From: Enoplolaimus lenunculus | Lineage: Eukaryota > Nematoda > Enoplea > Enoplida > Thoracostomopsidae | DNA: 64,000 nucleotides | Assembly: GCA_030248215.1 (NCBI GenBank) | Contig: JASANG010000885.1 | Coordinates: 186,001 to 250,000 of the forward strand | Reading direction: 5' to 3' | Shown here: piece after piece, positions 21,784 through 34,136 of the stretch | Layout of the letters: every line of letters starts with the position of its first letter | Numbering within the stretch: the first letter of the stretch is position 1 | The notes under the pieces: generated by a model | Databases searched by the model: none | What the model saw: only the letters and a program-made list of their open reading frames with translations | Told to the model about the DNA's origin: nothing | Made by a program: the position numbers and the translations under genes

Positions 21784-21929
21784 TTAATAAACTCAAAGAC
21801 AAAAAATATGCCTACAAAGACTAGTTGTAACTGAAGTTCTAGACTTGAGTTAAATGTTGTGTAGGTGTTCCATTGGGTCACTCGCGATATTTTCTTCAAC
21901 TCGTGTTCACGTAACGAACAATTCGGTCT

Positions 21930-22156
21930 GACACCCAGCTGCCCGGCCCGCTGAAAATTTTAGTGGACCTAAACGCGAACTCTAAAATTGGTCTCGAAGC
22001 TGACTACGGAAGCGTGACGAATACCATATATCAAGCCAAAAAATTTAGATGATCCACTGCTAAAAGGTTCTAAAACTTCGCTTTTAGGTTGAAACCCAAG
22101 GCACGAACCTGGCAGTATACGGCCATCCCAATCCAAATTTCTCGGTACGCCACTGC
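21930..22156 (-). mobile_element. hAT-like MITE fragment, unnamed
   Basis: The right end on the minus strand reads GCAGTGGCGTACCGAGAA. CAGTGGCGTA is a frequent hAT-type terminus. The other end is unclear and no second copy is in the window. Confidence 0.3.
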
Positions 22157-23145
22157 CTATATAAACTGCTGCAGCCATCAGCGCCGGATCAATATTGAGT
22201 TTGAGCTTGCTAGCAGAGTCCCGATGATAAACTTACAGAAGCCACGGTAAACTGCAAAAATTTTTTTTTAATTTTGTACTGAATATATATACTTTTGTAG
22301 AAAATTATTTAGTAAAGCCAATGGGTGTAGCTACACCTCTTGCGCGGAAAGCCAAGTGGTATAGCTACACCCCTTACGCATACCTGGTCTGTCCATGGTA
22401 GAAGCTTGAATCAATTATTTTCAGCCGCGTAGTGTGGGCTTCGTCTATCGGCACCACAACGCGTACCTTCCGGAAACTAGTCTAAACGGTTTTCAACGTC
22501 ATTTAAGCATGTTATATTGCATTTAGGTTTTTTAGTCGTTTATCTATGTCTGGAACTTGTGTTTGACCCATACCTTTTGAAGCTGGCAGCATTTGATCAG
22601 TGTGTTGGAAATAGGCGTCATGCGGGATTCACGTTATAACCGGAGTATGTGGGTCACGGATTGTCCCGTGTTGATTCGATGTCAACGTTAAAATTTGGTT
22701 TCTTATATCGAGTCAACAGACAAAACTTAAATCTCGTATGACATCAGCTGACAAACCACCGCTCCTAAATGTTCAACGTGTACAAGAATCGGTATGTCTC
22801 ACGTGATACTGAGGAACATTTAGGCGAATATCATACGATATTCCAAATTTTCAACGAATATCATATGATATTCAGCGGGATAGTGTAATCTTTGGGTACT
22901 AATAAACGAATGAAAAGTTGGATGGTAGAGGCACAAATAAGCTTTGAATACCAAACAAACGCCTTTAAATCGTTTCCGACACAAAATCGCTTAGAACCAC
23001 AACTTCAAAATACAAAAATTCAAATTTCAAATTCTACTATCATATGATTTTCAACAGGATAATTTGGGTATGTTACCTCAAGTATGCAGACATTTGAAAA
23101 TATATCATATGATATTCGCAGACAATATTTCGAATATTATATTAA

Positions 23146-23405
23146 CCCCTTCTCACATTGAGTTGCCTATATTCAACTAATCGCAGTATATATACGTTAA
23201 ATAATGTATATCGCACCGTGTTTAACAATTACAACACGTATACATAGTAAATCACCACAAGACGTGAGAGCCCCCTCGGGCTCGAGCGTCAAGCTCCTAT
23301 AGCTGAGTGGTGATGGTATACGCCTCCCACTCCAGTCACCGGAGTTCGAATCCTAGCATAAAAGTAGGTCTCATGGGAAATAGAAAATATTCATGTGAGA
23401 AAGGG
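23146..23405 (+). mobile_element. H MITE, piggyBac-like, copy 2
   Basis: TTAA at 23142-23145 and 23406-23409. It has the same inverted ends and internal tRNA-like segment as 21512-21783, in the opposite orientation. It is inserted within a larger N element. Confidence 0.75.
23293..23360 (+). tRNA. tRNA-like segment inside piggyBac-type MITE (copy 2)
   Basis: An A-box-like TAGCTGAGTGG, a CGCCTCCCAC stretch like the anticodon arm of tRNA-Gly(CCC), and a B-box-like GAGTTCGAATCC occur in tRNA order and spacing. The acceptor stem does not close, so this is a relic rather than a tRNA gene. It lies wholly within H element 23146-23405. Confidence 0.5.
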
Positions 23406-24124
23406 TTAAGGGTTCTATAAGCAGACATAACGTTACCCAATAGTATAATAGGAATAAAACGTGTCCCAAGCTGCCCCGGTTATAAGGTGAACCCCGTATC
23501 AGGGTAAAAAGACTAACCTACCCAGCAAGCAACAAACCATGGATAAGTAACACTAACTGTGTCACACGCTCTCAGTTCTCACAGCAAGAAAACTGAGAGT
23601 GGCGCTATTTTTGTAATACAGCGCCGTCCGGCAAAAACCATATTAGTTTTTCACAAACTTTCTAAAAATTCTGCTGAATCCTGAAAGTTAAAACAGTTTT
23701 CGTCATCTGCCGAAATGACATCATCAAAGCTACGTCATTGACAATCACAACGATTATTACAAGTTTAAGAAGACTACGATTATTTTTGGATGTCCAACGG
23801 GTTTACCGTCAGCTTTTATCGCGGTCAAATTGTAATGCTGGCTTTTTGTATACCGCGGCGCTGGTTCACCAACTTCACGAACGTTTTAGGAAACCTTCGC
23901 TCGTTTGGTTTGGTTCCAAAACCGGGAGTAAAAGTAAAATTAAGTTTTGCTTGTATATCATTAATTTGTTTTCGGCGTGGATTGGGAAAAATTTAAAGTT
24001 TATGTCTGGCTTAACTTTAAAACTTAATCAATTAATAATATTTGAACAATGACTGTGTACTTGTCAAGGTGAAATATATATGGTTTGTTGTTAAACATCA
24101 AATTTGTTGCAGCCAACAGCATTA

Positions 24125-24402
24125 AGTCCTATTCACACGTGCAAGTTTTTACTGCGAGAACGTGCAGCTGCAACTTGCACTTGCAAATTTTGTTCAAAAT
24201 CCTGTTCGAGAAACTTGCAGCTGCAAATAATTCATTAAAAATCAAAGGTTGGAATTTAATTCACACGTGTGAACAGACATGCGAGTTCACTGAATTTATT
24301 GCAGCCGCTTTCTTTTCATTGGCTGATGACAAAATGCAAGTTCTGCGAGCAATTTGCAGCTGCAAGTTCTCGCAGCAAAAACTTGCATGCGTGAATACGG
24401 CT
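24125..24402. mobile_element. C MITE, TTA-flanked
   Basis: AGTCCTATTCACACGTGCAA to TTGCATGCGTGAATACGGCT with TTA on both sides (24122-24124, 24403-24405). The interior is CTGCAAGTTTTTGC-type palindromic repeats. Confidence 0.8.
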
Positions 24403-24597
24403 TTACTCCACGTATTACAAAGTATGGAAACCTTTAAAAATTTCGGCGAGCAGTTGAACGTCCAATCTTTACTTTCGTATTCCTTCCAATCTGGCAATTA
24501 TCAGTGCGCTCTGTAATTCACTTGAGCTATTTGCAATATTTAACCAACTAACCACTTATATGCGTCTAGGTTTTGCTATATTTGGTGACATTTTATC

Positions 24598-24756
24598 AGA
24601 ATAGAGAAAGCTTAAGCTGTAGACTATTTTTTACTTGGCTTAGGGCTAGGTTTAGGCTTAGGCTTAGGAAAAATCTCATTCTTACGCTTCGGCTTAGGTT
24701 TAGGCTTAGACTTAAGAATATGCTTAATACTGTTCCGCAGTTTTACACATTGGTCC
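24598..24756 (+). mobile_element. A1 MITE, left end lost
   Basis: AGAATAGAGAAAGCTTAAGC, two TTAGGC blocks and the right end TACACATTGGTCC. The protein-like frame across it is repeat-derived. Confidence 0.75.
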
Positions 24757-25319
24757 AAATTTTGGTTTCGATGTCTTCTGAATGGCATGGCCTGGAGGTC
24801 ATGAATAGATCCACCGACTGGTGAAAAGAGTTTAATCTTCAAATTTCTATTTCGAGCAATCACGGCGGGCAGTTACACTGACATTGGTCCTTTATAAACA
24901 CTTCGTAGAATTGTTCAAACGTTTATACCTGATAAATGCTATACGTTTATATCAGGTCTAACCAAATATGCTATTAGTATTCATACTTAAAACATGGCAG
25001 ACCCGCCATTGAAGCAAATGTGTCATAGTTGCCCAGCTTCCATATCATATTTCAACAATGTGAACCGCAAACGCCCAGAATCTTATCGTGTTCTACTAAA
25101 CAAATAAGGTAGATCCTACATTTAAAGTTTGTTCTTAAGTGTTCATACACTGTTATGTTCTGGCCAAAGGTCCGTGTCATCGTCTTCATGGTTTGATTGT
25201 CAATGGTTACAAATGTTATTGCAGTTCATTGTTAGGTTATAATTCGGGTTAAGCTTATTTAACCATGCATATTTGTGTTTTAATTTGTCTATTTACGCTC
25301 TACATTTTTAACCCTTTTT

Positions 25320-25521
25320 TGCCAACGTAAAAAAACAGTGCAGGAACATTAAAGCGTATTCTTAAGCCTAAACCTACGCCTAAGCCTAAGCGTAAGAATG
25401 AGCATATTCCTATAAAAATAAGCCGAAGCCTAAACGAAGCAAAAAACTTAGGCTAAAGCTTAAGCGTTACTCTATTGCAGTCCTGCAGAAAAATGTTCCG
25501 CCCCTGATCTTGACATGGACC
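25320..25521 (-). mobile_element. A1 MITE
   Basis: Ends GCCAACGTAAAAAAACAG and TGATCTTGACATGGACC. Duplication CCCTTTTT / ACCTTTTT (7 of 8, in a T run, so weak). Confidence 0.8.
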
Positions 25522-25694
25522 ACCTTTTTAAAATAGCGTTGACGCACCGTGGCAGTGGAAATTACAAAATTCAAAACCTATAGACAAGTTTTACGTAGAA
25601 TTGTTAAAAAACCTACACAAACGTGTGATCAGTGCAGACGTACTCGACGCCCACCTATGGGTCGCCAAAATCCCTAGTTATTCAACCCACAGTG

Positions 25695-26155
25695 GGACTT
25701 TACCCGTGGGTACCCGCGGGTACACGCGCTTTCCCGCAGATAAACGCGAGTCGGGTAAAGAAATCAGGCGCGGGTATACCCGCGGGTAATTGTTACGCGG
25801 GTAAATAAATAACATTTTTATCCGTGGTTAACTTTTAACTTTTAAGGTGAAAAACCTACGCTATTGTCTGTTTTATTTCTGATCAGGTGCTGCTGGTGCT
25901 TTATTTAGTTGGGTTTGAAATTTTGTTGTTTCTAATAAAATCGTTTATGCGTAAAATTCATTGGAGCTATAGCGCAAATCTTCATTATAGCAAATCACCT
26001 TAGATCTTTAAAATACTGGTGTAACTTCAGATGCGGGTCAAAGGCGGGTCGTGGGTAGATCTATTTTTCGCGGGTATACTCCCTGGTAAAAAATTGTTGT
26101 TTGCGTGGGTAAAGCGTGGGTCGGGTAAAACATTCTTACGTGGCTCTGCAAAAAC
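25695..26155. mobile_element. W element (CCCGCGGGTA-rich)
   Basis: The left part has ACCCGTGGGTACCCGCGGGT. The right part has the mirrored GCGGGTATACTCCC and CGTGGGTCGGGTAAAA. The AT-rich middle differs. Confidence 0.55.
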
Positions 26156-26166
26156 AGATATAAGTA

Positions 26167-26366
26167 CTGCAGGGACCCAAATAACAGGGGGAATGATATT
26201 TACTTGGCTTCTCCAAAGGGCACCCTTCCTGTTATTCAGTTACGGACTTAACATTTAAGGACTCTATCTGCTTACGGGCTCTTTGTAGGGATGCGGACCC
26301 CTATTGATGTGGACTCAAAACGGGGACTCCCCTTTTATTACCCTCATCTTGTTCGGGTCACTACAG
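26167..26366 (-). mobile_element. T MITE, internally shortened
   Basis: Ends CTGCAGGGACCCAAATAACA and TGTTCGGGTCACTACAG, flanked by TA. It lacks about half of the interior. Confidence 0.8.
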
Positions 26367-26688
26367 TAGAAAGTTTAGGATTTGTTTAATTTTCTGCTCG
26401 TGTGATCAAAGGTAAACGAATATTCGCTTTGCTTTTTGAAATTTTTTTGGAAAAAGACATCGAATACAATTTAAAATTTGAATACATTTTGCGGCTTGAA
26501 TTTGTTGAAACACTCAATAATTATTACTAAAAGTGATTTACTCAACCAACTGAGTCAAAAATACTTGAGAATTTTCGGCGGTATTTTTATATAAAACGGA
26601 AACTAATATTTGGTGACACCCTTGTAAAATTGCCAGGATACGAGAATATATGACGCTTTCGAATCATTTGTTTATTTTGTTCAGCGAC

Positions 26689-26900
26689 TATATTTTCAAA
26701 CGAGTATAGTACCTATCGTCAATTAGCGCTAGGTTTGCAAACTGATGAATATCTGTAATTGCAGATCTCAAAATAGGTACAGGGTAAATCAAACGCAAAC
26801 TATGTGCTGAATTTCGATCCTCACCATGCGACGGTTCCAAAGTTACTTAACCTAGCACCAACTGGGGATAGGTGCTACACACATTTGAGAATACGGACCC
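26689..26900. mobile_element. P MITE
   Basis: TTTTCAAACGAGTATAGTACC to CACATTTGAGAATACGGACC (terminal bases) with the shared internal landmarks. Confidence 0.72.
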
Positions 26901-26994
26901 TGGATTCAGGAATATAGGAATATAATGCAAGTATGACCTGTTATATATTAATCGATATCAGGTTCGTTGAAAATTTAAAAATGTTTTAAAAGCT

Positions 26995-27175
26995 GGTTCA
27001 TGTGAAGATTCCGGGCGCTGTGGAACTGGGACAGAGTTAGTTTTACACAATTTTTTGCTTAGACTTAAAGTTAGACTTAGGTATAAGCTCATTCTTACGC
27101 TTACTTTTAGGCTTAGGCTTAGGTTTAAAAACATGCTTATACTACTACTGTTCCGACTCTGTTGTTTAATTGGCC
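26995..27175 (+). mobile_element. A1 MITE, diverged
   Basis: Ends GGTTCATGTGAAGATTCC and TGTTGTTTAATTGGCC. Duplication TAAAAGCT / CAAAAGGT (6 of 8). Confidence 0.75.
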
Positions 27176-27609
27176 CAAAAGGTGTCAAAAAGCGATGGTA
27201 TAACGATGGCCGGATGAAAACACACACCCTGTACTCAGAGAGTCGGATTTGTCGCGACAGTGTTCTAAGGGAGTAAAGGACAAAACAAAGTCCCTCGGTA
27301 GGGACTACTGACAAAACGCAGACGCTCGCTACATCGTTGTTTCTACGAAATAAATTATAATTTTTTTGTGCATAGCTTCTGCTAAAACAAATGTACAGCA
27401 ATAGTCCCTTTGAACAGTGTCTTGTTACAGTGCAAGACATTATGCACTATGTTCTGTCAGTGTAGCAACAGAGGAGACCCTGTTAAATAAAAAAATTACT
27501 TTTTACAAAACAAATATTTTTCATAAAATATCTCGACAACGTATCTACGATTTGGCAAGGTATTTCTTTAATTTCCGATCCGGTTCCGGTATTTTATAAC
27601 TCCTGTTGC

Positions 27610-27915
27610 CTGGGTACATTGTGTATTAAAGAATGTACCAGCACGCGTTGCATTTTTGAAGAGTGGATGATGTGTACGTCAACAAGAGTATGCAACTGGG
27701 TACATTCTGTGTATTAAAGAATGTACCAGCACGCGTTGCATTTTTGAAGAGTGGATGATGTGTACTTCAACAAGAGTATGTAACTGGGTACATTCTGTGT
27801 ATTAAAGAATCTACCAGCACGCGTTGCATTTTTGAAGAGTGGATGATGTGTACGTCAACAAGAGTATGCAACTGGGTACATTCTGTGTAGAAAAAAAATG
27901 TACCCGACACGCGTT
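27610..27915 (+). repeat. tandem repeat, about 88-bp unit, 3.5 copies
   Basis: Units start CTGGGTACATTCTGTGTATT at 27610, 27696, 27784 and 27872. The unit contains GTACCAGCACGCGTTGCATT and GAGTGGATGATGTGTAC, matching parts of the L element at 57410. Confidence 0.88.
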
Positions 27916-29112
27916 GAATTTTTACGCCAACCCCCTTACATGGAGGGTGGTCAAAAACTTCGGTAAATATTATAAATTGCATCCCCATATGTTCATACAT
28001 ACTCCGTTTAAATTCTTAATTGGCAAAGCAATAAAGTGTGTATTAAAGCTGAAATGAACCCACCTAAACCAAGCGGGGTGAAATGAAAACGCACCGGGCG
28101 CTGGCACATTTTGTACCATACACCGCCCAATTAGTTGGACATTCTCGTTTAAGATCATCGAATCTTGCTATTAGCAATGCAATATGCATGTTTAAATGAA
28201 ATCTTCGACAATTAAATGCCCAACAACTTGTCGCAAAATAGTGTCCTAAAACCAATGAATACATCTTAAGCGTAAGCGTAAGCCTAAGCACAATGATGGG
28301 TGACAAATTGTCGAGTCGTTCAAATTTCAGATTACAAGTTGTCGGGCGACGAATCGTCGTGGTTTCGCTAAAATATAAGCTTCGGTAAGACGAAGTATAT
28401 AAATTCAGTAATGTTAAGCGATTGCTGTGAACAAGAATTGCAGTCCTGCACTTTTACACATCATAACGACCGCAGAATTTGCGTTAAATGTGTTGTTTTA
28501 TAGTAATAAAATTGCATATTGCTTTAGTTACCTTTCCTAAATATATGTTTATTCATTTTATAGAACAAAACACGTCCGACCTTTATCTGAAATCGGCCGG
28601 ATATTGATTTAATTTTATGCTAACTAAGCTATTTCAACCATTCAAAATAGAATTTGTCCGTGAATCGAAGCTGTATCAGCGGCGGATTTAAGACATTTTT
28701 GTTGAGGAAAACTGCTACTATTATTAATAATAGTGAAAAATTTGTGAATGAAACGAATGCAAAACCAAACGCAATCTTAGCACTAAATTCTAATATTAAA
28801 ATAATTTGGTTTTCATTCTTGTCGAGGGTTCGCGGCCTAAGGGCCTCCCCACCCTTGCATCCGTCAGTACGCTTACAGCATGATAGTTTTGGAAATAGCT
28901 GGTCCAGCTGTGGTCATCGCGTAGACAATTCCTAAATTTAAACAATCTAATTTAGCTCGCTTTACAGATAGTAGAGTCGATTTGGAAGCAGTTTCAGATT
29001 TGTGTTTACAATTTCATTCTTGTTTAAGCCAATCTTTGTAGTGAGCGAAAATTTGTGTAATTCAAATTTTGTATTGAAATACTTTGGCAGTGGTTATAAT
29101 AATCTTCTGATA
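27916..29112. other. no gene seen
   Basis: Apart from the D element at 28204-28360 and L-like scraps near 28080-28125 (ACACCGCCC, GCACATTTTGTACC), nothing is recognised. Confidence 0.45.
28204..28360 (-). mobile_element. D MITE with CCTAAG core
   Basis: TTCGACAATTAAATGCCCAA to GTTGTCGGGCGACGAATCGT. The core is AAGCGTAAGCGTAAGCCTAA. Confidence 0.75.
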
Positions 29113-29306
29113 GGCCCATGTCAGTTTTAGGGCCGTCCTGGTTTCTAGAGGGTCTCTAATAGAGTAGGCTTAATACATTTTAGACTACATTTTTTTGCTT
29201 ATGCTTAGGCATAGGCTTACGAATACACATTTGCAACGATTAGGCTTAGGCTTACGCTTAGGAATACGCTTAATCTACTGTTATGGCCCTAAAAGTAACA
29301 TTGGCC
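29113..29306 (+). mobile_element. A3 MITE
   Basis: Ends GGCCCATGTCAGTTTTAGG and AAAAGTAACATTGGCC. Target duplication not seen. Confidence 0.8.
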
Positions 29307-29341
29307 AATTTATTGAACCAGTTTGTTAAAAGTGACATTGG

Positions 29342-29445
29342 TACCAGGGTGCAACCAAAAGTCTGCGTCCGGCTCCGGCTGTGGCAGAAACTAAACTTCC
29401 GTCTCCATTAGAATTTCTACCGGATACGTTCCGGTTACTGCGACA
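29342..29445 (+). mobile_element. G MITE, left part
   Basis: ACCAGGGTGCAACCAAAAG followed by CCGGCTCCGG; the right end is lost. Confidence 0.6.
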
Positions 29446-30328
29446 GTGAAATTTTGCATAGTTTCACAAAATTTATTTGTTTGATGCGTTGTTCCGTCAT
29501 TATTTTTGTAATTTTTCAATAAGAAATGACAACGTTTTGGGTCAAAATACTTCAACAGTTGATAAATTCAAATACTGCTAAGCAACTCAAATTTCAGAGT
29601 GGGAGTTGTGAATCCCAGTGGTTTTCAAACTGTTGCGCTGGTTTAAAGATTTAGTGCTGTGGTCGGTTAATTTAGTGCAAAGTTTGAAATGGATATCAGA
29701 TGAAATTAAATTTAAAATAAAATTTAAAGGCAAATATTTATATTATCCCAAATTATTCTAAGAAACTTTATTAGGCGTATTTATTGCGCTATTTCGACTC
29801 TAGTTTTGATTTGGTCAGACAGCATACACTAATAGTGACTTAGTTTTGAAAATTTGAAGCTTGCAGCTTATAAAACCTGATTGGTCATGGCATTTTGGTT
29901 CAAATTGACCCGATTTTAAGCTATTTTAATCAACTTCAATTTTACACTCGACATTGCCTGGGTTTTTGGCAAAAATTCTGCCAGAACTGAAGGTCAATAT
30001 TTCTGCCAGTAATTTTGCTGTAAATGTTCAAGTTGAATGTTTTATGCTAAGAGATCTGTGGTGTCTAGCGTGTCAGAAACGTGACGTTTTCGAATAAATC
30101 CTGTCGACTTTTGAGGTCTGATCAACTTTGAATATAACGCGGCGTGGTTCCACCCTATTAACTGCAGAACTTTTATTTGTGAAGATATGATAACATATTA
30201 ATAACATAACCGTGACACAATTAAGTCTTGGCACGTACGTTGAGAAGTATATGCGTGCTCGTAGCCTGAAGGGAAAGCGGGAATGGAGCATCCCTTGGCT
30301 GCCAATACAATTGAGGCATACAAATATA

Positions 30329-30538
30329 GGTCCATGTAAAGATCCGGGGCGGAACGTTTTTCTATGGGACTAGAAAAGAGTAAGCTTAAGCTTTAAAAGA
30401 GTAAGCTTAAGTTTTAGACTATTTTTTTGCTTGGCTTAGGTTTAGGCTTAGAAATATGCTCATTCTTACGCTGAAGCTTAGGCTTAGGCTTAGGAATATG
30501 CTTATAATATTGTTCTGCCCCTGTTCTTTACATTGGCC
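30329..30538 (+). mobile_element. A1 MITE
   Basis: Ends GGTCCATGTAAAGATCCGG and GTTCTTTACATTGGCC. Duplication CAAATATA / CAAATATT (7 of 8). A 25-30 bp internal duplication of the AGAGTAAGCTTAAG segment. Confidence 0.9.
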
Positions 30539-30674
30539 CAAATATTCAATGAGCTTTCAAAAATTTTACCAAAATCTAGCGGATGCATTAAAATTTTTAA
30601 GTTTCCGACTGAGAATTTCGTAATTTTGATTACACATCGAACAAATGCAGTACATCTGTACTGAAAAGTTTCGT

Positions 30675-30788
30675 TGGCTTATACCATCACTGTGGCAATT
30701 TTGAGTTCCGCAATTGCGGGATTTTGATCAGTTTAAAACATGTCGGTAAGCGGTTGATAGGTGCTATACACATTTGACAATATATATA
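30675..30788. mobile_element. P MITE, right half
   Basis: CCGCAATTGCGGG, TTGATAGGTGCTATACAC and ATTTGACAATAT mark the right half; the left end is missing. Confidence 0.6.
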
Positions 30789-31288
30789 ACCTACCAAATT
30801 ATTGATACTCTATGGTTAAATGCTATCTGCTCGAAAGGTTTCGACGCCCTTGGGAACAATTTTTGGGTGTCAGCAGATCCCAATTTAGTTTTTGGATATA
30901 AAACATCGCGGGCAAAGTTGTATTATGACTAAAACGGCGCTATTTTTGCACCCCTGTTCCTTTGAGACCACTCAGAAACCGTTCCGGTTCGTGCTAAAAT
31001 CCAATTTAAACAACCTTGATTTACGGTGTTAATATTGAGTCGTCAGCTTATTCACAAATATATTTTTCAGCTTAAATTGTTTCTTTAATCTCAATCCATC
31101 TAAACTTGGGCTGTGTCTGTTCAAAGGAACGTGGGGATGTTTGAGAATACGCGACGCGACGCAAGGACATACCCCTATAAAGTTATATTTATACAGACAC
31201 GCATATTGCTAACTCTGGGGTGCATGTTGCTACAGAATTTCACTTATACCATCCAAGATTTGGCGTCATTTAGTTTGACTGAACCATG

Positions 31289-31423
31289 GGTCCATGTAAA
31301 GATCACGAGCGGAGACTTTTTCTGTAGGACTAGAATAGAGTAAGCTTAGACTATAATTTTTTGCTTGACTTAGGCTTAGGAATATGCTTATAATACTGTT
31401 TCGTCCCTGTTCTTTACATTAGC
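31289..31423 (+). mobile_element. A1 MITE, short, perfect duplication
   Basis: Perfect duplication GAACCATG at 31281-31288 and 31424-31431. The core is reduced to about two hexamers. Confidence 0.9.
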
Positions 31424-32936
31424 GAACCATGGATAATGTATACATTGCTTGTACAAGCCACAATTTACCGACGAACGATAAGCTCACAGCGAGGCCAACC
31501 TGTTACGGGGGACACGATTTAGGAAGGGTATATTGGTTTAAATAACAAGGTTTACAGATGGGGCTACAACTTTTCATGAGAAGGCTGAACCCGTTTGTTC
31601 TCCCTATGGCTACGGATCCGTAAGTAAAAGCTTAATCCTGATCCTAAAGTATGCCGTATAAAATCTGAAACCGTCAAAAATCGCGTTAGAAACCGTGCAA
31701 ATGCAACCGTTAATGCTTGTTGGTTGTCTTTGCTAAATTTTAGCTGAACGTTGTTTGAAAATAATTTTCAAACACTGCACCTGGTCAAAACTTATACTAA
31801 ACCTAAAACTTTCTGTAATGTAGAATCTCACAATTGGCTGTTGAAATTCAAATCGACTGTTTATTTGTCAATTGCTGTGAACAGTTGGCATCAGAGTGAC
31901 AAACCGACCAATGAAAATTGGTCTTTAGGGAATTATTGGCAAACAAACACAACAGAAACTGGTTAAGTTTGGGGTTGTGTTGGCATATTTTTGGTTTTAT
32001 TGGCACATGTTTTACAGTTTAGTGCCATTGCAAATGCACCACCACCACCACAGATCAGCTTTGGTACCAAAATCCTTGGTATATTTTGTGCGCTTCCCCG
32101 ACCAATCTTTAACCTCATGTCGAAACTCAAGCCGATGTCGAATTCTAAAGCTAAGCCTAAGCCTATTTCAACGCTGAAAATTATTCTGAAATGTAAAAGC
32201 TCGAAAACTAATTTTAGGTCTAAGTCGCTGGGTTTATCTCATTTTATCTTCTGTTACAAATTTTTACCCTTACGATATTTAAGATGTAGACGCTGTTAGC
32301 GTCCTATCTATTGCAAAAAATGTACGAATGTCCGTACTTAAGGCTATAATTGCCGTCCATATCAAGTATTCTGATCTGTCCACTTTGAGACAGGGCGATT
32401 GGGAGGATTTAGAGCTTAGAAAGTTTAAGCTTACGCTTAGGTTTTATGCTAATGCTATGATTTAGTAGGCACGAGACTATTGCTTACATGGAAAACCATT
32501 TCTGTTTTTGTTGTCTTTGCAGCCTCTTGAACTTTTAAGAGTATATGTAGCTTAATTTTAGCCACATTTCCTATTCGAATTTTAAAATTTTAGCTAAAGT
32601 GTTTAACACATCGAGTAGTGCTAGACTTCTGTAATTAAGTCAAGTACTGATTATCTAGATAATTGGACTAGGTTAGTAATTTAGCTAAGCGTTTTAAGCT
32701 AGAAAGATGTGCTGAATTCTCGAACATATGTTAGATTCGTTTAAGCTTTGCTTTCACGTCAGTTGGTTGAGGAATACTTAAAATATGTATTCTGTTTCTT
32801 CTAAATTACAAATATAATATTTTAGATAGAATTCAGCTATTTCGGTATTACTGAAATATTTACAGAACGGACGGCTTAGCTAATCGAACGTGTTCAACTG
32901 TAGTGAGCCAATTGTATTGAATTAAGTATTCATTGA
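31424..32936. other. no gene seen
   Basis: Mostly unassigned. Two short drifted hexamer patches (TAAGCCTAAGCCTA near 32155 and TTACGCTTAGG near 32431) are probably remains of A or D cores. Confidence 0.45.
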
Positions 32937-33231
32937 AGTCCTATTTACACGTGGAAGCTTTTGCAGCAAAAACCTGCATGTGCAACTTGCATGTGCTAGT
33001 TTTGTCACAAAGCAGTTCTGAAGTTTTTGCGGCTGCAAATTATTCACTGGAATTACATGCTATTGAATTTAATTCGCACCTGTGAACGCAGTTTCAAGTC
33101 GCTTGAATTTCCTTGCACCTGCAGTTTGGTCAATCAGAATGTTCTTTTGAAAATACTTGCAGTTGCAACTATTTCTCGCAAGGTGCATGTGCAAGTTCTC
33201 GCTGCAAAAACTTGGACGTGTGAATTGGACT
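32937..33231. mobile_element. C MITE
   Basis: AGTCCTATTTACACGTGGAA to TTGGACGTGTGAATTGGACT. Flanks TGA / TTA. Confidence 0.78.
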
Positions 33232-33536
33232 TTACTTTAACACAATGATGTGTTTGACATTTCTAAAACTCTGCCGTTCGTTTTCACAAACTTTAAAACT
33301 GATAAATTTCAATTTAAAATATCCAGAAATGTTTCGATTTGAAAGCCTTCATTCTATATTTTGATTTCAATTAACCAATGATTTTGAAGATGGATTGAAA
33401 TTGGGTTAAGAGGAAGACTATCGAACGCGTCATAGTTTATTAGTGCTAGAGTTTTCAAAATGAATATATAAATGCATCTGGAACATTTTGTTATCTATGC
33501 TTTAGTGCATGCTCATGGGTGCTTCTTGAAATAAAG

Positions 33537-33770
33537 GGCCCGTGCAAAGATCATTGGCGGAACGTTTTTCTGTGGGACTGCAATAGAGTAAGCTTAAAAG
33601 CTTTAGACTAACTTTTTGCTTGGCTTAGGCTTAGGAAAATGCTCATTCTTACGCTTAGGCTTAAGCTTAAGCTTAAGCTTAGGAATATGCTCATTCTTAC
33701 GCTTAGGCTTAGGCTTAGACTTAGGAATATGCTTATAATACTGTTCCGACCCTGATTTTTTACATTGACC
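33537..33770 (+). mobile_element. A1 MITE, expanded core
   Basis: Ends GGCCCGTGCAAAGATCA and TTTTTTACATTGACC. Three TTAGGC blocks separated by ATGCTCATTCTTACG spacers. Confidence 0.85.
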
Positions 33771-33934
33771 AGTAAAGTAGACAGCTGTTAAATTTCAAAG
33801 AAAACAATGTTGCCTGAAACTTTGCGTTTTCAGTATTTTTGACTTACGATATGGATAATTTCAATTGTCTGCATAGACTGTAAAATATATTAATTTTAGT
33901 CCAGTGTAGTATGATATACGTTTAGATATTGTTG

Positions 33935-34136
33935 CGATTCACGTGAACTTAACTCTCTCTCCGAAATAGCGTTTTCCGGATCACACAAACTGAGTGAAAC
34001 TCGACTCCGCCAGAGTTAAACGTGCGACTCAGCGAATCAAATTTTACTCTGGCGGAATCGAATTTTGACTCATTTTGTGTAGTCCCGAGACGCCTATTTC
34101 GGAGACAGTCAATTTAACTCACCATTTTTTGCAGCG
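33935..34136. mobile_element. S MITE, left end drifted
   Basis: GACTCCGCCAGAGT-type core and right end CTCACCATTTTTTGCAG. Confidence 0.75.

Larger units (their letters stand above)
22621..23498 (+). mobile_element. N element, long form, carrying a nested H MITE
   Basis: Ends TGCGGGATTCACGTTATAAC and GTTATAAGGTGAACCCCGTA, flanked by TCA at 22618-22620 and 23499-23501. The interior holds several copies of the palindrome-like ATATCATATGATAT (near 22821-23115) and the H element at 23146-23405. Confidence 0.7.

Noticed and set aside
24085-24516. 143-codon plus-strand frame
   Set aside because: It spans the C element. Similar words recur in the two other C copies and no splice or start context supports it.
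26958-27440. 160-codon minus-strand frame
   Set aside because: Much of it (SLSLSLS-type stretches) is the TTAGGC core of the A1 element at 26995-27175 read in translation.
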